DNA of 64,000 nucleotides from Dyella sp. AtDHG13 (GCF_003201105.1 NZ_QICJ01000002.1:558001-622000), one strand, 5' to 3'; counted from the stretch's first letter, positions 1 to 11,263 are shown. The notes: a model not told the origin generated them from the sequence alone. Numbers and translations: made by a program.

Positions 1-276
1 GTTGATGGTGCTGCGGTTACGGAACAGCAGGACCAGGATCGCCAGGCCGATGGCGGTTTCCGCCGCGGCCACGGTAAGGATGAAGAACACGAACACCTGC
101 CCCGCCACGTCGTTGTTGAAACGCGAGAACGCGACGAAGTTGATGTTCACCGCCAGCAGCATCAGCTCGATCGACATCAACAGCACGATGACGTTCTTGC
201 GGTTGATGAAGAGACTGGCCAGGGCGATGCAGAACAGCACCGCGCCGAGCACGATGAAGTGCGAAAGCGTGATCAT
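1..276 (-). CDS. nuoK: NADH-quinone oxidoreductase subunit K (partial, 3' end beyond window)
   Basis: Membrane subunit of respiratory complex I that takes part in proton translocation. The visible 92 residues begin [15 protein letters not shown] and contain three hydrophobic segments, with the conserved glutamates of this family in the second and third (in [10 protein letters not shown] and [10 protein letters not shown]). The family is about 100 residues, so only a few C-terminal codons lie outside the window. The ATG overlaps the nuoJ stop by 4 bases (ATGA), implying translational coupling. Last visible gene of the nuo operon; nuoL, nuoM and nuoN presumably follow outside the window. Confidence 0.95.
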   Translation of the reverse strand, partial: MITLSHFIVLGAVLFCIALASLFINRKNVIVLLMSIELMLLAVNINFVAFSRFNNDVAGQVFVFFILTVAAAETAIGLAILVLLFRNRSTIN

Positions 277-932
277 GGGGTGGTCTCCTTGCCCGGTGCC
301 GGCTGCGGCGCGACGGGAACTTCCGCCGCCATCTTCACCACGCGTACGCGGTCACGCGCATTGACGCGGACCTGCTGCGAAGCCTGCTGGTGACGCACGC
401 CGCTGCGCTGGCGCAGGGTCAGCACGACTGCCGCGACCACGCCCACCGTGAGGATCAGCGCAGCGATTTCGAACGGCAGCAGGAACTGGGTGTAGAGCGC
501 CTGGCCCAGCCATGCGGTGTTGGACACCGGCACGCCATCCAAGGTGGCCGGGTTGGCGCCCATCACCGTCTCGTGCATGGCGCGCACGCCGATGAGGCCG
601 AGCATTTCGCCCAGCATGACCAGGGCCACGATGATGCCGACCGGCAGGTACTTGATGAAGCCTTCTCTCACCTGCTCCTGCTTGATGTCCAGCATCATCA
701 CTACGAACAGGAACAGCACCATCACCGCGCCCACGTAGACCACGATGAGGGCGATGGCGAGGAACTCGGCCTCGGCCAGCAGCCAGATGCAGGCGGTGCT
801 GAAGAAGGTCAGCACCAGCGAGAGCACGGCATGCACCGAGTTGCGCAGCGTGATCACGCCCAGCGCGGCCACCACGGTGACGGCCGCGAAGGCATAGAAA
901 CACACGAGTTGGAACATATTCGGATCGATCAT
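273..932 (-). CDS. nuoJ: NADH-quinone oxidoreductase subunit J
   Basis: Membrane subunit of complex I, 219 residues. It has five hydrophobic helices (roughly residues 5-25, 30-50, 55-80, 93-112 and 145-170). The family's conserved stretch [20 protein letters not shown] lies in the third. The tail from about residue 175 is basic and Pro/Ala-rich, as is usual for this variable C-terminus. It starts 12 bases after nuoI and overlaps nuoK by 4 bases. Confidence 0.97.
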   Translation of the reverse strand: MIDPNMFQLVCFYAFAAVTVVAALGVITLRNSVHAVLSLVLTFFSTACIWLLAEAEFLAIALIVVYVGAVMVLFLFVVMMLDIKQEQVREGFIKYLPVGIIVALVMLGEMLGLIGVRAMHETVMGANPATLDGVPVSNTAWLGQALYTQFLLPFEIAALILTVGVVAAVVLTLRQRSGVRHQQASQQVRVNARDRVRVVKMAAEVPVAPQPAPGKETTP

Positions 933-944
933 GATGTCCCGTCC

Positions 945-1436
945 TCAGCGATACGCGGCGTCTTGAGCGCGGTTGGCCGCGATTTCGGCTTCGAAGCGAT
1001 CGCCGATGGCGAGCAGCTGCGGCTTGGTCACCACGTTCTCGCCACGCTGCTCGAAGTGGTACTCGTGGATGTGCGTCTCGACGATCGAGTCGACCGGGCA
1101 GCTCTCCTCGCAGAAACCGCAGAAGATGCACTTGAACAGGTCGATGTCGTAGCGCGTGGTGCGGCGCTGGCCGTCGCTTTCACGCGGGGCCGAGTCGATG
1201 GTGATGGCCAGGGCCGGGCACACCGCCTCGCACAGCTTGCACGCGATGCAGCGCTCCTCGCCGTTGGCGTAGCGGCGCAGCGCATGCAGGCCGCGGAAGC
1301 GGTTGGACTTGGGGATGTGCTCCATCGGGTAGCGCATCGTGTACTTCGGGCTGAACATGTATCGCATGGTCAGGCCCAAGCCCTTGAACAGCTCGATGAG
1401 CAGCAGGCTCTTGAAATAGTGAGTAACGCGGGACAT
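945..1436 (-). CDS. nuoI: NADH-quinone oxidoreductase subunit I
   Basis: Peripheral-arm subunit of complex I carrying clusters N6a and N6b, passing electrons from NuoG towards NuoB. The 163-residue protein has two ferredoxin-type motifs, [12 protein letters not shown] near residue 60 and [12 protein letters not shown] near residue 100, each with the C-x2-C-x2-C-x3-C-P spacing for a 4Fe-4S cluster. Normal family length. It lies 8 bases after nuoH. Confidence 0.98.
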   Translation of the reverse strand: MSRVTHYFKSLLLIELFKGLGLTMRYMFSPKYTMRYPMEHIPKSNRFRGLHALRRYANGEERCIACKLCEAVCPALAITIDSAPRESDGQRRTTRYDIDLFKCIFCGFCEESCPVDSIVETHIHEYHFEQRGENVVTKPQLLAIGDRFEAEIAANRAQDAAYR

Positions 1437-1444
1437 GGTTTTCT

Positions 1445-2473
1445 TCAGCCTCCCGTGCCGACGGTGACCCAGCCGAAATACTTCATGCAGCCGGCGACGA
1501 GGACCCAGACGATGGTGATGGGAATGAACACCTTCCAGCCCAGACGCATGATCTGGTCATAGCGGTAACGCGGGAAGCTGGCGCGGAACCACAGGAACAG
1601 GAAGGCAAACACGAACACCTTGGCGAACAGCCAGAACACGCTGTCCGTGCCGAGGAAACCCCACGAGGCGGGGAACGGCGACAGCCAGCCGCCCAGGAAC
1701 AGGATCGAGGCCAGGAAGCTGACCAGGATCATGTTGGCGTATTCGGCCAGGAAGAACAGCGCGAACGCCGAGCCCGAATATTCCACGTGGAAGCCGGCGA
1801 CGATTTCCGACTCGCCTTCCGCCACGTCGAACGGCGCGCGGTTGGTTTCGGCCACGCCCGAGATGAAGTAGATGACGAAGACCGGCAGCAACGGCCACAT
1901 GAACCACTCGAAGACGCCCTTCGAACCGGCCTGGGCATGCACGATGTCGGTGAGGTTCAGCGAACCGGCCAGCACCAGCACGCAGACCAGGCACAGGCCC
2001 ATGGCCAGTTCGTACGAGATCACCTGCGCGGCGGAGCGCATGGCACCCAGCAACGCATAGCGCGAGTTGGAGGCCCAGCCGGCGAGGATAATGCCGTACA
2101 CGCCCAGCGAGGTCATCGCCAGCAGGTACAGCAGGCCCGCGTTGACGTTGGCCAGCACCAGCTTGTCGTTGAACGGGATCACCGCCCAGGCCGCCAGCGC
2201 CGGGATCAGGGCGATCAAGGGCGCCATGTAATACAGGGCCTTGTTCGCGCTGGTCGGCAGGATCACTTCCTTCAGCAGCAGCTTGGTGACGTCCGCGAAG
2301 GCCTGCAGAAGACCGAAGGGACCGACCTTGTTGGGTCCCATGCGCACGTGCATCCAGCCGAGCACCTTGCGCTCCCACCACACGTACAGCGCCACGGTGA
2401 CCACCAGCGGCAGGACGATGGCCAGGATGCCCAGGACGGGCCAGAGAACCTGGTTGATTAGCTGTTCGCCCAT
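1445..2473 (-). CDS. nuoH: NADH-quinone oxidoreductase subunit H
   Basis: Membrane subunit that forms the quinone-binding site at the junction of the two complex I arms. It has 342 residues and about eight transmembrane helices. Family signatures are visible: [20 protein letters not shown] near residue 33, and the acidic loop around [19 protein letters not shown] near residue 210. It sits 4 bases after nuoG and is complete. Confidence 0.98.
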   Translation of the reverse strand: MGEQLINQVLWPVLGILAIVLPLVVTVALYVWWERKVLGWMHVRMGPNKVGPFGLLQAFADVTKLLLKEVILPTSANKALYYMAPLIALIPALAAWAVIPFNDKLVLANVNAGLLYLLAMTSLGVYGIILAGWASNSRYALLGAMRSAAQVISYELAMGLCLVCVLVLAGSLNLTDIVHAQAGSKGVFEWFMWPLLPVFVIYFISGVAETNRAPFDVAEGESEIVAGFHVEYSGSAFALFFLAEYANMILVSFLASILFLGGWLSPFPASWGFLGTDSVFWLFAKVFVFAFLFLWFRASFPRYRYDQIMRLGWKVFIPITIVWVLVAGCMKYFGWVTVGTGG

Positions 2474-2477
2474 GTGC

Positions 2478-4799
2478 TTACGCCTTGCTCAGGGTGAGGG
2501 CTGCGCCATACGGCGGCAGCGTGACAGTGTCTTCGTGCGCGGCTTCGATCCATGCCGCGCCATCGGGCACGGTCACGTCGATCACCAGCGGCAGCACCGC
2601 GTCGGCGACACGCACGGCATCGCCCTCGCCCAGGCCCTGGCGCTTGGCTTCGTCCGCGTTGATGCGGACGGCCGGCGCACGGTTGAGCGGGTGCTTGCTG
2701 AGCGCGGTGGCGCGGCGGAGCACGGCATCGGTGCGGTAAATCGGCCAGGTGGCGAGGCGGCTGAGGCCGCCCGCTGCCGGGCGTGAGGCCAGCTCGGCAC
2801 GCGGCTGGCTGCCGCGCTCGCTGATGCCTTCGCGCAGGCCGGCCAGGTCATCGAACTCGAAGCCGGCCACCTTCAGGATGCCGCCAAGCGCGCGCAGCAC
2901 CTTCCAGCCCGGACGCGCGTCGCCCGACGCCTTCGCACCGGCGGCTACGCTCTGCGACAGGCCGTCGACATTGACCAGCGTGCCGTCGATTTCCGGCAGC
3001 AGGCCGATCGGCAGGATCACGTCGGCCACCTCACGCAGCGCATCGCTGGCGTAGGCGGAGAACGCGACCACCTTCTGGGCGCCCTTGGTTGCCTTGAGGA
3101 AAGCCGCGCCGTCGGCCACGTCCTGCGGCTCCACGCCGTACAGCACGTAGCCCTTGCGCGGCTGGGCCAGCATGGCCTGCGCATCGAGGCCGCCGTTGCC
3201 CGGCAGCACGCCGACACGGCCCAGGCCCACGGCATTCGCGCCCACCGGCAGTTCGTTGTAGCCAGCGCCCGTTGCCTGCGCGATGAACTGCGCGACCGCG
3301 CGCAGCCACGAAGCCTGCGGATGCGTGACGGCGGCTTCGCCGAGGATGACCACCGCGCTGCCGCTCTTGAGCTGGGCAATCGCGTCCTTGTCGCCCTGGT
3401 CGGTCGACGCGCCGTTGATCGCATCGGCCAGCGCGGCGGGAGCGGCGGCGCCCGCTTCGACGGCGGCCTTGGCCAGCGCCAGCAGCGCATCGACCAGCGC
3501 CTGCGGCGCCACGATGGCTTCGCCGGTCAGATGATAGTTGAAGTTGAAGCTCGCCGGATTGACGGCGTAGACCTTGGCGCCCTTCTTCACCGCCTGATGG
3601 ATGCGGTGGTTGACCAGCGGCATTTCGTGGCGCAGGTCGGAGCCGACCAGCAGCGCGGCCTTGACCTTGTCCAGCTCCGCCACCGGCTTGCCGAACGGCT
3701 TGGCCACGGCGTTGTCGGCAAAGTCGAGCTGGCGCACGCGATGGTCGACATGCGCGCTGCCGAGGCCGCGGGCAAGACGGACCAGCAGGTCGCCTTCCTC
3801 ATTGGTGGTGGCCGGATGCACCAGCACGCCCAGTTCGCTGCCCGGCACGGCCTTCAGCGTTTCGGCGGCGGCGCCCAGGGCGTCGTCCCACGTGGTGGTG
3901 ACCCACTGGCCGTTGCGCTTGACCTGGGGCGCGTGCACGCGGTCGGCCGCGTACAGACCCTGGTGGCTGTAGCGGTCACGGTCCGAGAGCCAGCACTCGT
4001 TGATGGTTTCGTTGTCGCGCGGCACCGTGCGCAGCACCTCGCCGCGGCGCGTATGCAGCCACAGGTTGGAGCCCAGCGCATCGTGGTAGGCGACGGACGC
4101 CTTGGCCACCAGCTCCCAGGCGCGGGCCTGGAACTGGAACGGCTTGTTGGTCAGCGCGCCCACCGGGCAGACGTCGATGATGTTGCCCGACAGTTCCGTC
4201 TCGATGGTCTTGCCGATATAGGTGCCGATCTGCAGGTTGTCGCCGCGGCTCATGCCGCCGAGCTCGTAGGTGCCAGCGATTTCGCTGGTGAAGCGCACGC
4301 AGCGCGTGCACTGGATGCAACGCGTCATCTCGGTGGCGACCAGCGGGCCGAGGTTCTCGTCCGCGATGGTGCGCTTGCGCTCGGTGTAGCGTGACACGCT
4401 GCGGCCATAGCCCAGCGCGACGTCCTGCAGTTCGCACTCGCCGCCCTGATCGCAGATCGGGCAATCCAGCGGGTGGTTGATCAGCAGGAACTCCATGACG
4501 TCCTTCTGATACTTCAAGGCGACGTCGGTACGGGTCTTCACCTTCATGCCTTCGGCCACCGGGGTGGCGCAGGCCGGCTGAGGCTTGGGCATGGGCTTAC
4601 CGCCCATTTCCACTTCCACCAGGCACATGCGGCAGTTGGCGGCGATGGGCAGCTTGCGGTGATAGCAGAAACGCGGGATGGCGATGCCGATGGCGTCGGC
4701 CGCCTCGATGATCATGGCGCCCTTGCGGATCTGCGTGGGCTTGCCATCGACCTCGATGTTCACCAGGTCAAGATTGGGTGCAGCGGGCTGCGCACTCAT
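2478..4799 (-). CDS. nuoG: NADH-quinone oxidoreductase subunit G
   Basis: Large iron-sulfur subunit of complex I, 773 residues. The N-terminal 2Fe-2S ferredoxin domain holds [15 protein letters not shown]. It is followed by the His/Cys motif [17 protein letters not shown], a 4Fe-4S motif CIQCTRC and CPVGAL. The rest is a molybdopterin-oxidoreductase-like domain that binds no metal in this family. It is shorter than the E. coli form (about 910 residues), which is normal outside enterobacteria. The start overlaps the nuoF stop by 4 bases. Confidence 0.97.
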   Translation of the reverse strand: MSAQPAAPNLDLVNIEVDGKPTQIRKGAMIIEAADAIGIAIPRFCYHRKLPIAANCRMCLVEVEMGGKPMPKPQPACATPVAEGMKVKTRTDVALKYQKDVMEFLLINHPLDCPICDQGGECELQDVALGYGRSVSRYTERKRTIADENLGPLVATEMTRCIQCTRCVRFTSEIAGTYELGGMSRGDNLQIGTYIGKTIETELSGNIIDVCPVGALTNKPFQFQARAWELVAKASVAYHDALGSNLWLHTRRGEVLRTVPRDNETINECWLSDRDRYSHQGLYAADRVHAPQVKRNGQWVTTTWDDALGAAAETLKAVPGSELGVLVHPATTNEEGDLLVRLARGLGSAHVDHRVRQLDFADNAVAKPFGKPVAELDKVKAALLVGSDLRHEMPLVNHRIHQAVKKGAKVYAVNPASFNFNYHLTGEAIVAPQALVDALLALAKAAVEAGAAAPAALADAINGASTDQGDKDAIAQLKSGSAVVILGEAAVTHPQASWLRAVAQFIAQATGAGYNELPVGANAVGLGRVGVLPGNGGLDAQAMLAQPRKGYVLYGVEPQDVADGAAFLKATKGAQKVVAFSAYASDALREVADVILPIGLLPEIDGTLVNVDGLSQSVAAGAKASGDARPGWKVLRALGGILKVAGFEFDDLAGLREGISERGSQPRAELASRPAAGGLSRLATWPIYRTDAVLRRATALSKHPLNRAPAVRINADEAKRQGLGEGDAVRVADAVLPLVIDVTVPDGAAWIEAAHEDTVTLPPYGAALTLSKA

Positions 4800-6106
4800 G
4801 CGGCGGCTCCAAGCTTGTCGTCGACAATGGAGCGACCATTGACGATGTAGTACTCGAATTCATCCCAGAACTGGCGCAGGAAGCCCTGCACCGGCCACGC
4901 GGCGGCTTCGCCGAACGCGCAGATGGTGTGGCCTTCGATCTGGCCGGCAATGGCCTTGAGGCGGTGCAGGTCGTCCATCGTGCCTTGGCCGGCAACGATG
5001 CGGTCCAGCACGCGGTGCATCCAGCCGGTGCCTTCGCGGCACGGCGTGCACTGGCCGCAGCTTTCCTTGTGAAAGAACTGCGAAATGCGGCGGGTGAAGC
5101 GGACCGTGCAGACGGTGTCGTCGAGCACCACGATGGCGCCCGAGCCCAGGCCCGTCTTGAGGTCGCGCAGGGTGTCGTAGTCGAACGGCAGGCCCTTGAG
5201 CTGCTCCGCGCGCAGCACCGGCATGGACACGCCGCCCGGGATCGCACCCTTCAGCGTGCGGCCCGGACGCAGGCCGCCGGCCATTTCCAGCAGTTCGTCG
5301 AAGGTGGTGCCCAGCGGCACCTCGAAGTTGCCGCCCTTCTGCACGCAACCGGAGACCGAGAAGATCTTCGGGCCACCGTTCTTGGTCTTGCTCTGCGCCA
5401 GGAACCAGTCCGCCCCTTTGCGCAGGATGGCCGGCACCGAGGCGTAGGTTTCGGTGTTGTTGATGGTGCTGGGCTTGCCGTACAGGCCGAAGTTGGCCGG
5501 GAACGGCGGCTTGAAGCGCGGCTGGCCCTTCTTGCCTTCCAGCGATTCCATCAGCGCGGTTTCCTCGCCGCAGATGTAGGCGCCGGCGCCGAGCGCGCCA
5601 TAGATGTCGACGTTGATGCCGGTGCCCTGGATGTTCTTGCCCAGCAGGCCGGCAGCGTACGCTTCCTTCAGCGCCTCTTCGAAGTGCTCGAACGGCTCGT
5701 GATGGAACTCGCCACGCAGGTAGTTGTAGGCGACGGTGGAACCCGTGCAATAGCACGCGATCGCCATGCCCTCGATCACTGCATGCGGGTTGAAGCGCAG
5801 GATGTCGCGGTCCTTGCAGGTGCCCGGCTCCGACTCGTCGGAGTTGCAGAGGATGTACTTCTGCATGTCGCCCTTGGGCATGAAGGACCACTTCAGGCCG
5901 GTCGGGAAGCCCGCGCCGCCGCGGCCGCGCAGGTTCGACTTCTTGATCTCTTCGATCAGCGCGTTCGGGTCGGGCTTCTCGGCGAGGATCTTCTTCCACG
6001 CTTCATAACCACCGACCTGGGTGTAGCTGTCCATCGCCCACGGCTTGTCGAAATGCAGCGTGGTGTAGACGACCTGATGTTCTTTGGGTGCGGGTCCGTA
6101 AGCCAT
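4796..6106 (-). CDS. nuoF: NADH-quinone oxidoreductase subunit F (NADH- and FMN-binding)
   Basis: Entry point of complex I: oxidises NADH through FMN and a 4Fe-4S cluster. Of 436 residues, the glycine-rich FMN/NADH segment [13 protein letters not shown] is near residue 60, with the [20 protein letters not shown] stretch near residue 175. The cluster motif [10 protein letters not shown] is near residue 350, with a further cysteine in [13 protein letters not shown]. It follows nuoE by 12 bases. Confidence 0.98.
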   Translation of the reverse strand: MAYGPAPKEHQVVYTTLHFDKPWAMDSYTQVGGYEAWKKILAEKPDPNALIEEIKKSNLRGRGGAGFPTGLKWSFMPKGDMQKYILCNSDESEPGTCKDRDILRFNPHAVIEGMAIACYCTGSTVAYNYLRGEFHHEPFEHFEEALKEAYAAGLLGKNIQGTGINVDIYGALGAGAYICGEETALMESLEGKKGQPRFKPPFPANFGLYGKPSTINNTETYASVPAILRKGADWFLAQSKTKNGGPKIFSVSGCVQKGGNFEVPLGTTFDELLEMAGGLRPGRTLKGAIPGGVSMPVLRAEQLKGLPFDYDTLRDLKTGLGSGAIVVLDDTVCTVRFTRRISQFFHKESCGQCTPCREGTGWMHRVLDRIVAGQGTMDDLHRLKAIAGQIEGHTICAFGEAAAWPVQGFLRQFWDEFEYYIVNGRSIVDDKLGAAA

Positions 6107-6118
6107 GTCGCCCTGCCC

Positions 6119-6646
6119 TTACTTGAGACCGTCGAGGATCTCGTCGATCTTCTGGATCGACAGACGCTCGTGGTAGTGACCATTGACGGTCATCGCCGGC
6201 GCGCTGGCGCAGGCGGCGATGCATTCTTCTTCGCGCTTGAGGTACACGCGGCCATCGGCGGTGCTTTCGCCAAGCTTGATGCCCAGCTTCTGCTCGCAGT
6301 GCTTGACCAGATCTTCCGCGCCGTTGAGCCAGCAGGAGATGTTGGTACAGATGGCGACGTTGTTGCGGCCCACCGGCTTGGTCTCGAGCATCGAGTAGAA
6401 GGTGGCGACCTCGTAGGCCCACACGGCGGGCAGCTCGAGGTACTTGGCAACCGCGACGATCAGTTCGTCGGTGAGGAAGCCCTGGTTCTGCTCCTGCGCG
6501 GCGAACAGCGACTGGATCAGCGCCGAGCGCTTGCGGTCCGGCGGAAAACGGGCAACCCACTCCTCGATGTGATGACGAGTGTGTTCGGTGAGTAGGACGA
6601 GCGGGTCGACGTTCTTGACCTGCTCGTAATTTCCGGTGGCTTTCAT
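6119..6646 (-). CDS. nuoE: NADH-quinone oxidoreductase subunit E
   Basis: Thioredoxin-like 2Fe-2S subunit (cluster N1a) that pairs with NuoF in the NADH-dehydrogenase module. In the 175 residues the four ligand cysteines follow the family spacing: CTNISC (C-x4-C), then ECIAACASAP (C-x3-C) about 35 residues later. It lies 18 bases after nuoD and 12 before nuoF, which is the usual order. Confidence 0.98.
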   Translation of the reverse strand: MKATGNYEQVKNVDPLVLLTEHTRHHIEEWVARFPPDRKRSALIQSLFAAQEQNQGFLTDELIVAVAKYLELPAVWAYEVATFYSMLETKPVGRNNVAICTNISCWLNGAEDLVKHCEQKLGIKLGESTADGRVYLKREEECIAACASAPAMTVNGHYHERLSIQKIDEILDGLK

Positions 6647-6664
6647 GTGTGCTTTCCTCCGGGC

Positions 6665-7921
6665 TCAGCGATCGACTTCGCCGAACACGAGGTCATAGGT
6701 ACCGATCATCGCCACCACGTCGGCCAGCATGTGGCCACGCACGATGGCGTCCATCGACGACAGATGGGCAAAACCCGGCGCGCGCAGGTGCACGCGGAAC
6801 GGCTTGTTCGCGCCATCGGACACGAGGTAGCAGCCGAACTCGCCCTTCGGCGCTTCCACCGCGGCATACGTCTCGCCTGCCGGCACGCCGTAGCCTTCGG
6901 TGAACAGCTTGAAGTGGTGGATCAGCGCTTCCATGTCCTCCTTCATGTTTTCACGATGAGGCGGAGCGACCTTGTAGTTCTGCACGATGACCGGGCCGGG
7001 GTTGGCCTTCAGCCACTGCACGCACTGCTTGATGATGCGGTTGGACTGGCGCATCTCCTCGACGCGCACCAGGTAACGGTCGTAGCAGTCGCCGCCCACG
7101 CCCACCGGGATGTCGAAATCCATCTCGGCGTACTTGGCGTACGGCTGCTTCTTGCGCAGATCCCAGGCAATGCCCGAGCCGCGCAGCATCACGCCCGTCA
7201 TGCCCCAGGCCTGGGCCTTTTCCGGCGGAATGACGCCGATGCCGACGGTACGCTGCTTCCAGATGCGGTTGTTGGTGAGCAGTTCCTCGTACTCGTCCAC
7301 CTTGGTCGGGAAGTCGTTGGTGAACGCTTCCAGGTAGTCGAGCATGGAGCCTTCGCGCCAGCTGTTGAGGCGCTTCAAGTCCTTGCCCTTGTGCCAGGGC
7401 GACTCGCGGTACTGCGACATGTGGTCCGGCAGGTCGCGGTAGACGCCGCCCGGACGGTAGTAGGTGGCGTGCATGCGCGCGCCCGACACCGCCTCGTAGA
7501 CGTCCATCAGTTCCTCGCGCTCACGGAACGCGTACAGGAACACCGCCATCGCACCCAGGTCGAGCGCATTGGAACCGACCCACATGAGGTGGTTCAGGAT
7601 GCGGGTGATCTCGTCGAACATGGTGCGGATGTACTGCGCACGCTCCGGCACCTCGATACCCAGCAGGGTTTCGATGGCGCGCACGTAGGCGTGCTCGTTG
7701 CACATCATCGACACGTAGTCGAGGCGATCCATGTAGCCGATGGACTGGTTGAACGGCTTGGACTCGGCCAGCTTTTCCGTGCCGCGGTGGAGCAGGCCCA
7801 CGTGCGGATCGGCGCGGACGACGGTTTCGCCGTCCATCTCCAGCACCAGGCGCAGCACGCCGTGCGCAGCGGGATGCTGCGGGCCGAAGTTCATGGTGTA
7901 GTTGCGGATCTCTTGCGCCAT
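6665..7921 (-). CDS. nuoD: NADH-quinone oxidoreductase subunit D
   Basis: 49-kDa-type subunit derived from [NiFe] hydrogenase large chains; it lines the quinone pocket with NuoB and NuoH. The 418 residues start [20 protein letters not shown], the conserved N-terminal signature, and contain the expected [12 protein letters not shown] segment. nuoC and nuoD are separate genes here, not fused as in E. coli, with a 2-base gap. Confidence 0.98.
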   Translation of the reverse strand: MAQEIRNYTMNFGPQHPAAHGVLRLVLEMDGETVVRADPHVGLLHRGTEKLAESKPFNQSIGYMDRLDYVSMMCNEHAYVRAIETLLGIEVPERAQYIRTMFDEITRILNHLMWVGSNALDLGAMAVFLYAFREREELMDVYEAVSGARMHATYYRPGGVYRDLPDHMSQYRESPWHKGKDLKRLNSWREGSMLDYLEAFTNDFPTKVDEYEELLTNNRIWKQRTVGIGVIPPEKAQAWGMTGVMLRGSGIAWDLRKKQPYAKYAEMDFDIPVGVGGDCYDRYLVRVEEMRQSNRIIKQCVQWLKANPGPVIVQNYKVAPPHRENMKEDMEALIHHFKLFTEGYGVPAGETYAAVEAPKGEFGCYLVSDGANKPFRVHLRAPGFAHLSSMDAIVRGHMLADVVAMIGTYDLVFGEVDR

Positions 7922-7923
7922 GA

Positions 7924-8652
7924 TTAATTGTTCCGCCAGTTGTCGGCCGCCTCGGCCTTGGCCTGCAGCAGGTCGGCGTCGTCACGGATGACGCGCGGCA
8001 CGAGCACGCGCGGTTCGATCGACACGGGTTCGTACACCACGCGCTTCTGCTCGGGGTCGTAGCGAACCTCGACGTTGCCGATCAGCGGGAAGTCCTTGCG
8101 GAACGGGTGGCCCACGAAGCCGTAGTCGGTGAGGATGCGGCGCAGGTCCGGGTGGCCTTCGTAAATGATGCCGTACAGGTCGAACGACTCGCGCTCGAAC
8201 CAGTTCACGCCCGGCCAGATGCCGGTGAGCGACGGCACCACGGGCAGCGTGTCGTCCTCGCAGAAGGTGCGCAGGCGCAGGCGCTGGTTGTTCTCCAGCG
8301 ACAGCAGGTGCACGACGGAGGCGAAACGGTTCGGCAGCGCATCGGCGCGCGGACGGTCGGACCACGCGAAGCGGCCCACGGCCTCGCCTTCCACGCCGCG
8401 CGAAAAGCCGGTGCCGGAGACGGTTTCGGTGTCCCACTCGGTCTGGCCGTAGCTCATGTAGTCGACGCCGCAGACGTCGATGGGCACGCCGAAACGGAAC
8501 GGGGCTTCGTCACGCAGCGCGGTGGCCACCGCGAGCAGGTCGGCGGCGGCCACTTCGGCGGTGACTTCGTTGCGGACGGCGCTGATCTTCAGCGTGTCGC
8601 CGAATCGCGCGGCGAGACGCTCGGCCAGCGAGTTGATCGGGGTATCAGTCAT
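7924..8652 (-). CDS. nuoC: NADH-quinone oxidoreductase subunit C
   Basis: 30-kDa-type subunit of the peripheral arm, 242 residues. It contains the family signature [20 protein letters not shown] followed by [20 protein letters not shown]. It has no cofactor and acts structurally with NuoD. It lies 18 bases after nuoB. Confidence 0.98.
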   Translation of the reverse strand: MTDTPINSLAERLAARFGDTLKISAVRNEVTAEVAAADLLAVATALRDEAPFRFGVPIDVCGVDYMSYGQTEWDTETVSGTGFSRGVEGEAVGRFAWSDRPRADALPNRFASVVHLLSLENNQRLRLRTFCEDDTLPVVPSLTGIWPGVNWFERESFDLYGIIYEGHPDLRRILTDYGFVGHPFRKDFPLIGNVEVRYDPEQKRVVYEPVSIEPRVLVPRVIRDDADLLQAKAEAADNWRNN

Positions 8653-8670
8653 GGCTCAGCTGCGCCTTTC

Positions 8671-9228
8671 TCAGGAACGCGCGATGGTGTTGGTGCGGCG
8701 GATCTTCTTCTGCAACTGCAGGATGCCGTGGATCAGCGCTTCGGCCGTCGGCGGGCAGCCCGGCACGTAGATGTCCACCGGCACGATGCGGTCGCAACCG
8801 CGCACCACCGAGTACGAGTAGTGGTAGTAGCCGCCGCCGTTGGCGCAGCTACCCATGGAGATCACCCACTTCGGATCAGGCATCTGGTCGTAGACCTTGC
8901 GCAGCGCCGGGGCCATCTTGTTGACCAGGGTGCCGGCCACGATCATCACGTCGGACTGGCGCGGACTCGGGCGGAACACCACGCCGTAGCGGTCCAGGTC
9001 CAGGCGCGCGGCGCCGGCATGCATCATTTCCACGGCGCAGCAGGCCAGACCAAAGGTCATCGGCCACATCGAACCGGTGCGCGCCCAGTTCATGAGGGCG
9101 TCGACGCTGGTGGTGGCGAAACCGCGCTGGATGACGGGGTTGTCCCCGGCCGGACGCAGGATGTCGTCCACCAGGTTCAACGGCTGCGGGTTGTGCATCA
9201 CCCGGTCAAGGGACGAGATCACTCCCAT
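8671..9228 (-). CDS. nuoB: NADH-quinone oxidoreductase subunit B
   Basis: Carries cluster N2, the last iron-sulfur centre before quinone. The 185 residues show the tandem cysteines in [11 protein letters not shown] (63 and 64), the cysteine in [10 protein letters not shown] (about 128) and the one in VPGCPPT (about 157). I chose the ATG at 9228, giving [17 protein letters not shown]. The reading frame is open further upstream, but that stretch overlaps nuoA in another frame and looks unrelated. It overlaps the end of nuoA by 10 bases. Confidence 0.97.
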   Translation of the reverse strand: MGVISSLDRVMHNPQPLNLVDDILRPAGDNPVIQRGFATTSVDALMNWARTGSMWPMTFGLACCAVEMMHAGAARLDLDRYGVVFRPSPRQSDVMIVAGTLVNKMAPALRKVYDQMPDPKWVISMGSCANGGGYYHYSYSVVRGCDRIVPVDIYVPGCPPTAEALIHGILQLQKKIRRTNTIARS

Positions 9229-9575
9229 TCCAGTGCTCCCTTCTTCCACACGTAAGCAAAACCAATGACAAGGAGCAGCAGGAACAGCGCCATTTCGATC
9301 AGCGCGATGATGCCGATCTTCTGGAACACCACTGCCCAGGGGAACAGGAAGGCGATTTCCAGGTCGAAGATGATGAACAGGATCGCCAGCAGGTAGTACC
9401 GCACGTCGAAGCGCATGCGCGCGTCTTCGAAGGCCTCGAAGCCGCACTCGTAGGGCGAGAGCTTCTCCGACTCGGGGCGGCGCGGGCCGGCCAGGAGGCC
9501 AATGACCAGCAGGACCACGCCTAGTCCGGCGGCAACGCCGATGAAGAGCAGAATGGGCCAGTATTGGGCAAGCAC
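9219..9575 (-). CDS. nuoA: NADH-quinone oxidoreductase subunit A
   Basis: First gene of the complex I operon; a small membrane subunit with three helices (about residues 8-28, 62-82 and 90-110). The 118 residues contain the signature [22 protein letters not shown] truncated here to its core ECGFEAF. The start is GTG at 9575, preceded by a strong GGAGG eleven bases upstream. A candidate promoter lies at 9744-9771, leaving a leader of roughly 160 bases. Confidence 0.97.
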   Translation of the reverse strand: MLAQYWPILLFIGVAAGLGVVLLVIGLLAGPRRPESEKLSPYECGFEAFEDARMRFDVRYYLLAILFIIFDLEIAFLFPWAVVFQKIGIIALIEMALFLLLLVIGFAYVWKKGALEWE

Positions 9576-9743
9576 GGTGAAACGTACCTCCGCGCCATCG
9601 TTGGCGCATCAGTGACCGTCGGGGAAACGGTCCGGAACCGGATTCGGCACGACCGGTGACGGCCATGGGTTGTGCACCACGATCACGATGCTTGCGCAGC
9701 GGCGAACGTCCGACTTTCCACGATCAGAGTCGGGAATCGCGAC

Positions 9744-9771
9744 ATTGTATCAGCGCGCTTAACAACAACAA
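9744..9771 (-). promoter_or_regulatory. Candidate sigma-70 promoter of the nuo operon
   Basis: On the minus strand, TTGTTG (9771-9766) and TACAAT (9749-9744) are separated by 16 bases. The TACAAT is one mismatch from the -10 consensus. It points at nuoA and lies in the 285-base gap between pilZ and nuoA, which otherwise shows no gene or RNA that I recognise. Confidence 0.5.
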
Positions 9772-9860
9772 GCCTTGTCAGGTGGTTGGAAGGCGATTTG
9801 CATGGCCTGCGAGCGCCTCACGGCGCGGTCGGCACGAACACACGACCAAGGTCTAAGAAC

Positions 9861-10217
9861 TTACATGGTGTGCGTGGGACGCTCGGAGCCGGCCATGCCG
9901 GCCAGGATGTTCTCGATGCGGGTGCGGGCGGCGGCGCCGTCAGCGGACTCGTTGAACTGCACGCCGATGCCGGCCGTGCGGTTGCCCTGCGCGCCGATGG
10001 GGGTGACCCACACCACCTTGCCGGCCACCGACAGGCGCTCGCCCTCGTCGGTCAGGTTGATCAGCAGCACCACTTCATCGCCCAGCGAGTACTTTTGCGC
10101 GGTGGGCGCGAACAGGCCGCCGTGCTTCAGAAAAGGCATGTAGGCGTTATAAAGCGACGCCGCGTCCTTGATCTTCAACGAAATAATGCCCTGGCGGGCG
10201 GCGATGACCGGATTCAT
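9861..10217 (-). CDS. pilZ: Type IV pilus assembly protein PilZ
   Basis: 118-residue PilZ-domain protein needed for type IV pilus biogenesis in Xanthomonas and Pseudomonas. It begins MNPVIAARQGIISLKIKD, with AYMPFLKHGGLFAPT and the GDEVVLLINL strand typical of true PilZ. It lacks the RxxxR and D/NxSxxG motifs for cyclic-di-GMP, as is known for this subfamily, which acts through protein contacts. In relatives it directly follows holB; here two sugar-modifying genes lie between. Confidence 0.93.
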   Translation of the reverse strand: MNPVIAARQGIISLKIKDAASLYNAYMPFLKHGGLFAPTAQKYSLGDEVVLLINLTDEGERLSVAGKVVWVTPIGAQGNRTAGIGVQFNESADGAAARTRIENILAGMAGSERPTHTM

Positions 10218-10323
10218 GACTGCTCCTGTACGCCACTGCTGCGGCGCCCCTCATCGCATCGTAGCGACCGCCCCGGCCCAGCGACAAGCAAGATGTCGAC
10301 GGTTTGTGACGAGGCCAGCGGCA

Positions 10324-11262
10324 CTAGCCACACTGCAGCTCGCACCAGCCCCAGCGATCGAAGATCCAGGGGGAAGGCAGGTTCATGTGGAGCTTCACGA
10401 AGCGGGGCCCCTCGATGGTCGCATCCAGGCCATGCAGTACGTGCCGCCCCTGCCCGTCCTGGGCCAAGGGGGCCTCGCGCCAGGACCACTGGCGGACGCC
10501 CTGCCCATCGGCCAGGGTCAGGTGCAGCCAGCCTTGCAGCAGCGGCGACGGCTGCCACGGCAGCACGGCAGAGTCCGTGACCGGTGGTACCCCCCGGGTC
10601 CACTGATAGCGCTCGGCCCGATCGGCCAGACGGCGCATGCGTTTGCCACTCAAGGCCATCTGGCTGCGATGGCAGGCGAGCGCGGCCATCTTGTTGGCGT
10701 GCAGGCCCACGGATGAGTCCAGTTTCACGCGACCCGTTGCACCGGTGTCATGGCCGTGAACCAGGTAGGAAAGCATGCGCGGCGGCTCGTGCTGCCACCG
10801 GGCCACGGCGAGCCGGGTCAACACATGGGCCGCGCCATGGTCGGGATGGTGATCGCCCAGCGCGGGCAAGGCCAGCACGGTCGGCTGGAAATCGTCCAGT
10901 CGATCGAGGATCACCGCCACGCTGTCGTCCATCGCCTCGCGCAGGCGGGTCGTCACGCCCATGTCGGGCCAGCCTTGCGGCCGCAGCGACGCGGCATCCA
11001 CGCCAAGCTTGCCCAGCGCTTCGGCCACCTCGGCGCGTCGGCGCTCGCCCCAGCGGCGGCGCTCATCCACGCCGATGCGGATCCGGCGCTCCATCCAGCG
11101 CTGCGGCCAGGGATTGTTGTCGCCATTGGTGAGCAGAAGGATCTGCACCTCGCCGCCAGCCAGGCGCACCTGCTGGATCAGCTCGCCCGTGGCGATGGAT
11201 TCGTCATCCGGGTGGGGGGCCACGACCAGCAGGCGTGTCCCGGCATTCAAGGTCAAGGCCAC
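10324..11262 (-). CDS. PIG-L family LmbE-like deacetylase
   Basis: 312-residue protein of the PIG-L/LmbE family, zinc-dependent enzymes that remove N-acetyl groups from sugar conjugates. The metal-binding motif PHPDDES is at residues 16-22 and the second motif GDHHPDHGAAH is near residue 150, both intact. A C-terminal extension of about 130 residues looks like a beta-rich accessory region. I chose GTG at 11262, which has GGAGG five bases upstream; an in-frame start at 11343 would run into the previous gene. It begins 1 base after the glycosyltransferase stop, so the two are probably co-expressed. The substrate is unknown. Confidence 0.85.
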   Translation of the reverse strand: MALTLNAGTRLLVVAPHPDDESIATGELIQQVRLAGGEVQILLLTNGDNNPWPQRWMERRIRIGVDERRRWGERRRAEVAEALGKLGVDAASLRPQGWPDMGVTTRLREAMDDSVAVILDRLDDFQPTVLALPALGDHHPDHGAAHVLTRLAVARWQHEPPRMLSYLVHGHDTGATGRVKLDSSVGLHANKMAALACHRSQMALSGKRMRRLADRAERYQWTRGVPPVTDSAVLPWQPSPLLQGWLHLTLADGQGVRQWSWREAPLAQDGQGRHVLHGLDATIEGPRFVKLHMNLPSPWIFDRWGWCELQCG

Positions 11263-11263
11263 G

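Noticed and set aside
9229-9666. N-terminal extension of nuoB open frame
   Set aside because: The extension overlaps nuoA in another frame, and NuoB of normal length starts at 9228.
9672-10580. Plus-strand open frame across the nuoA upstream region and pilZ
   Set aside because: Antisense to pilZ and the PIG-L gene; low-complexity translation.
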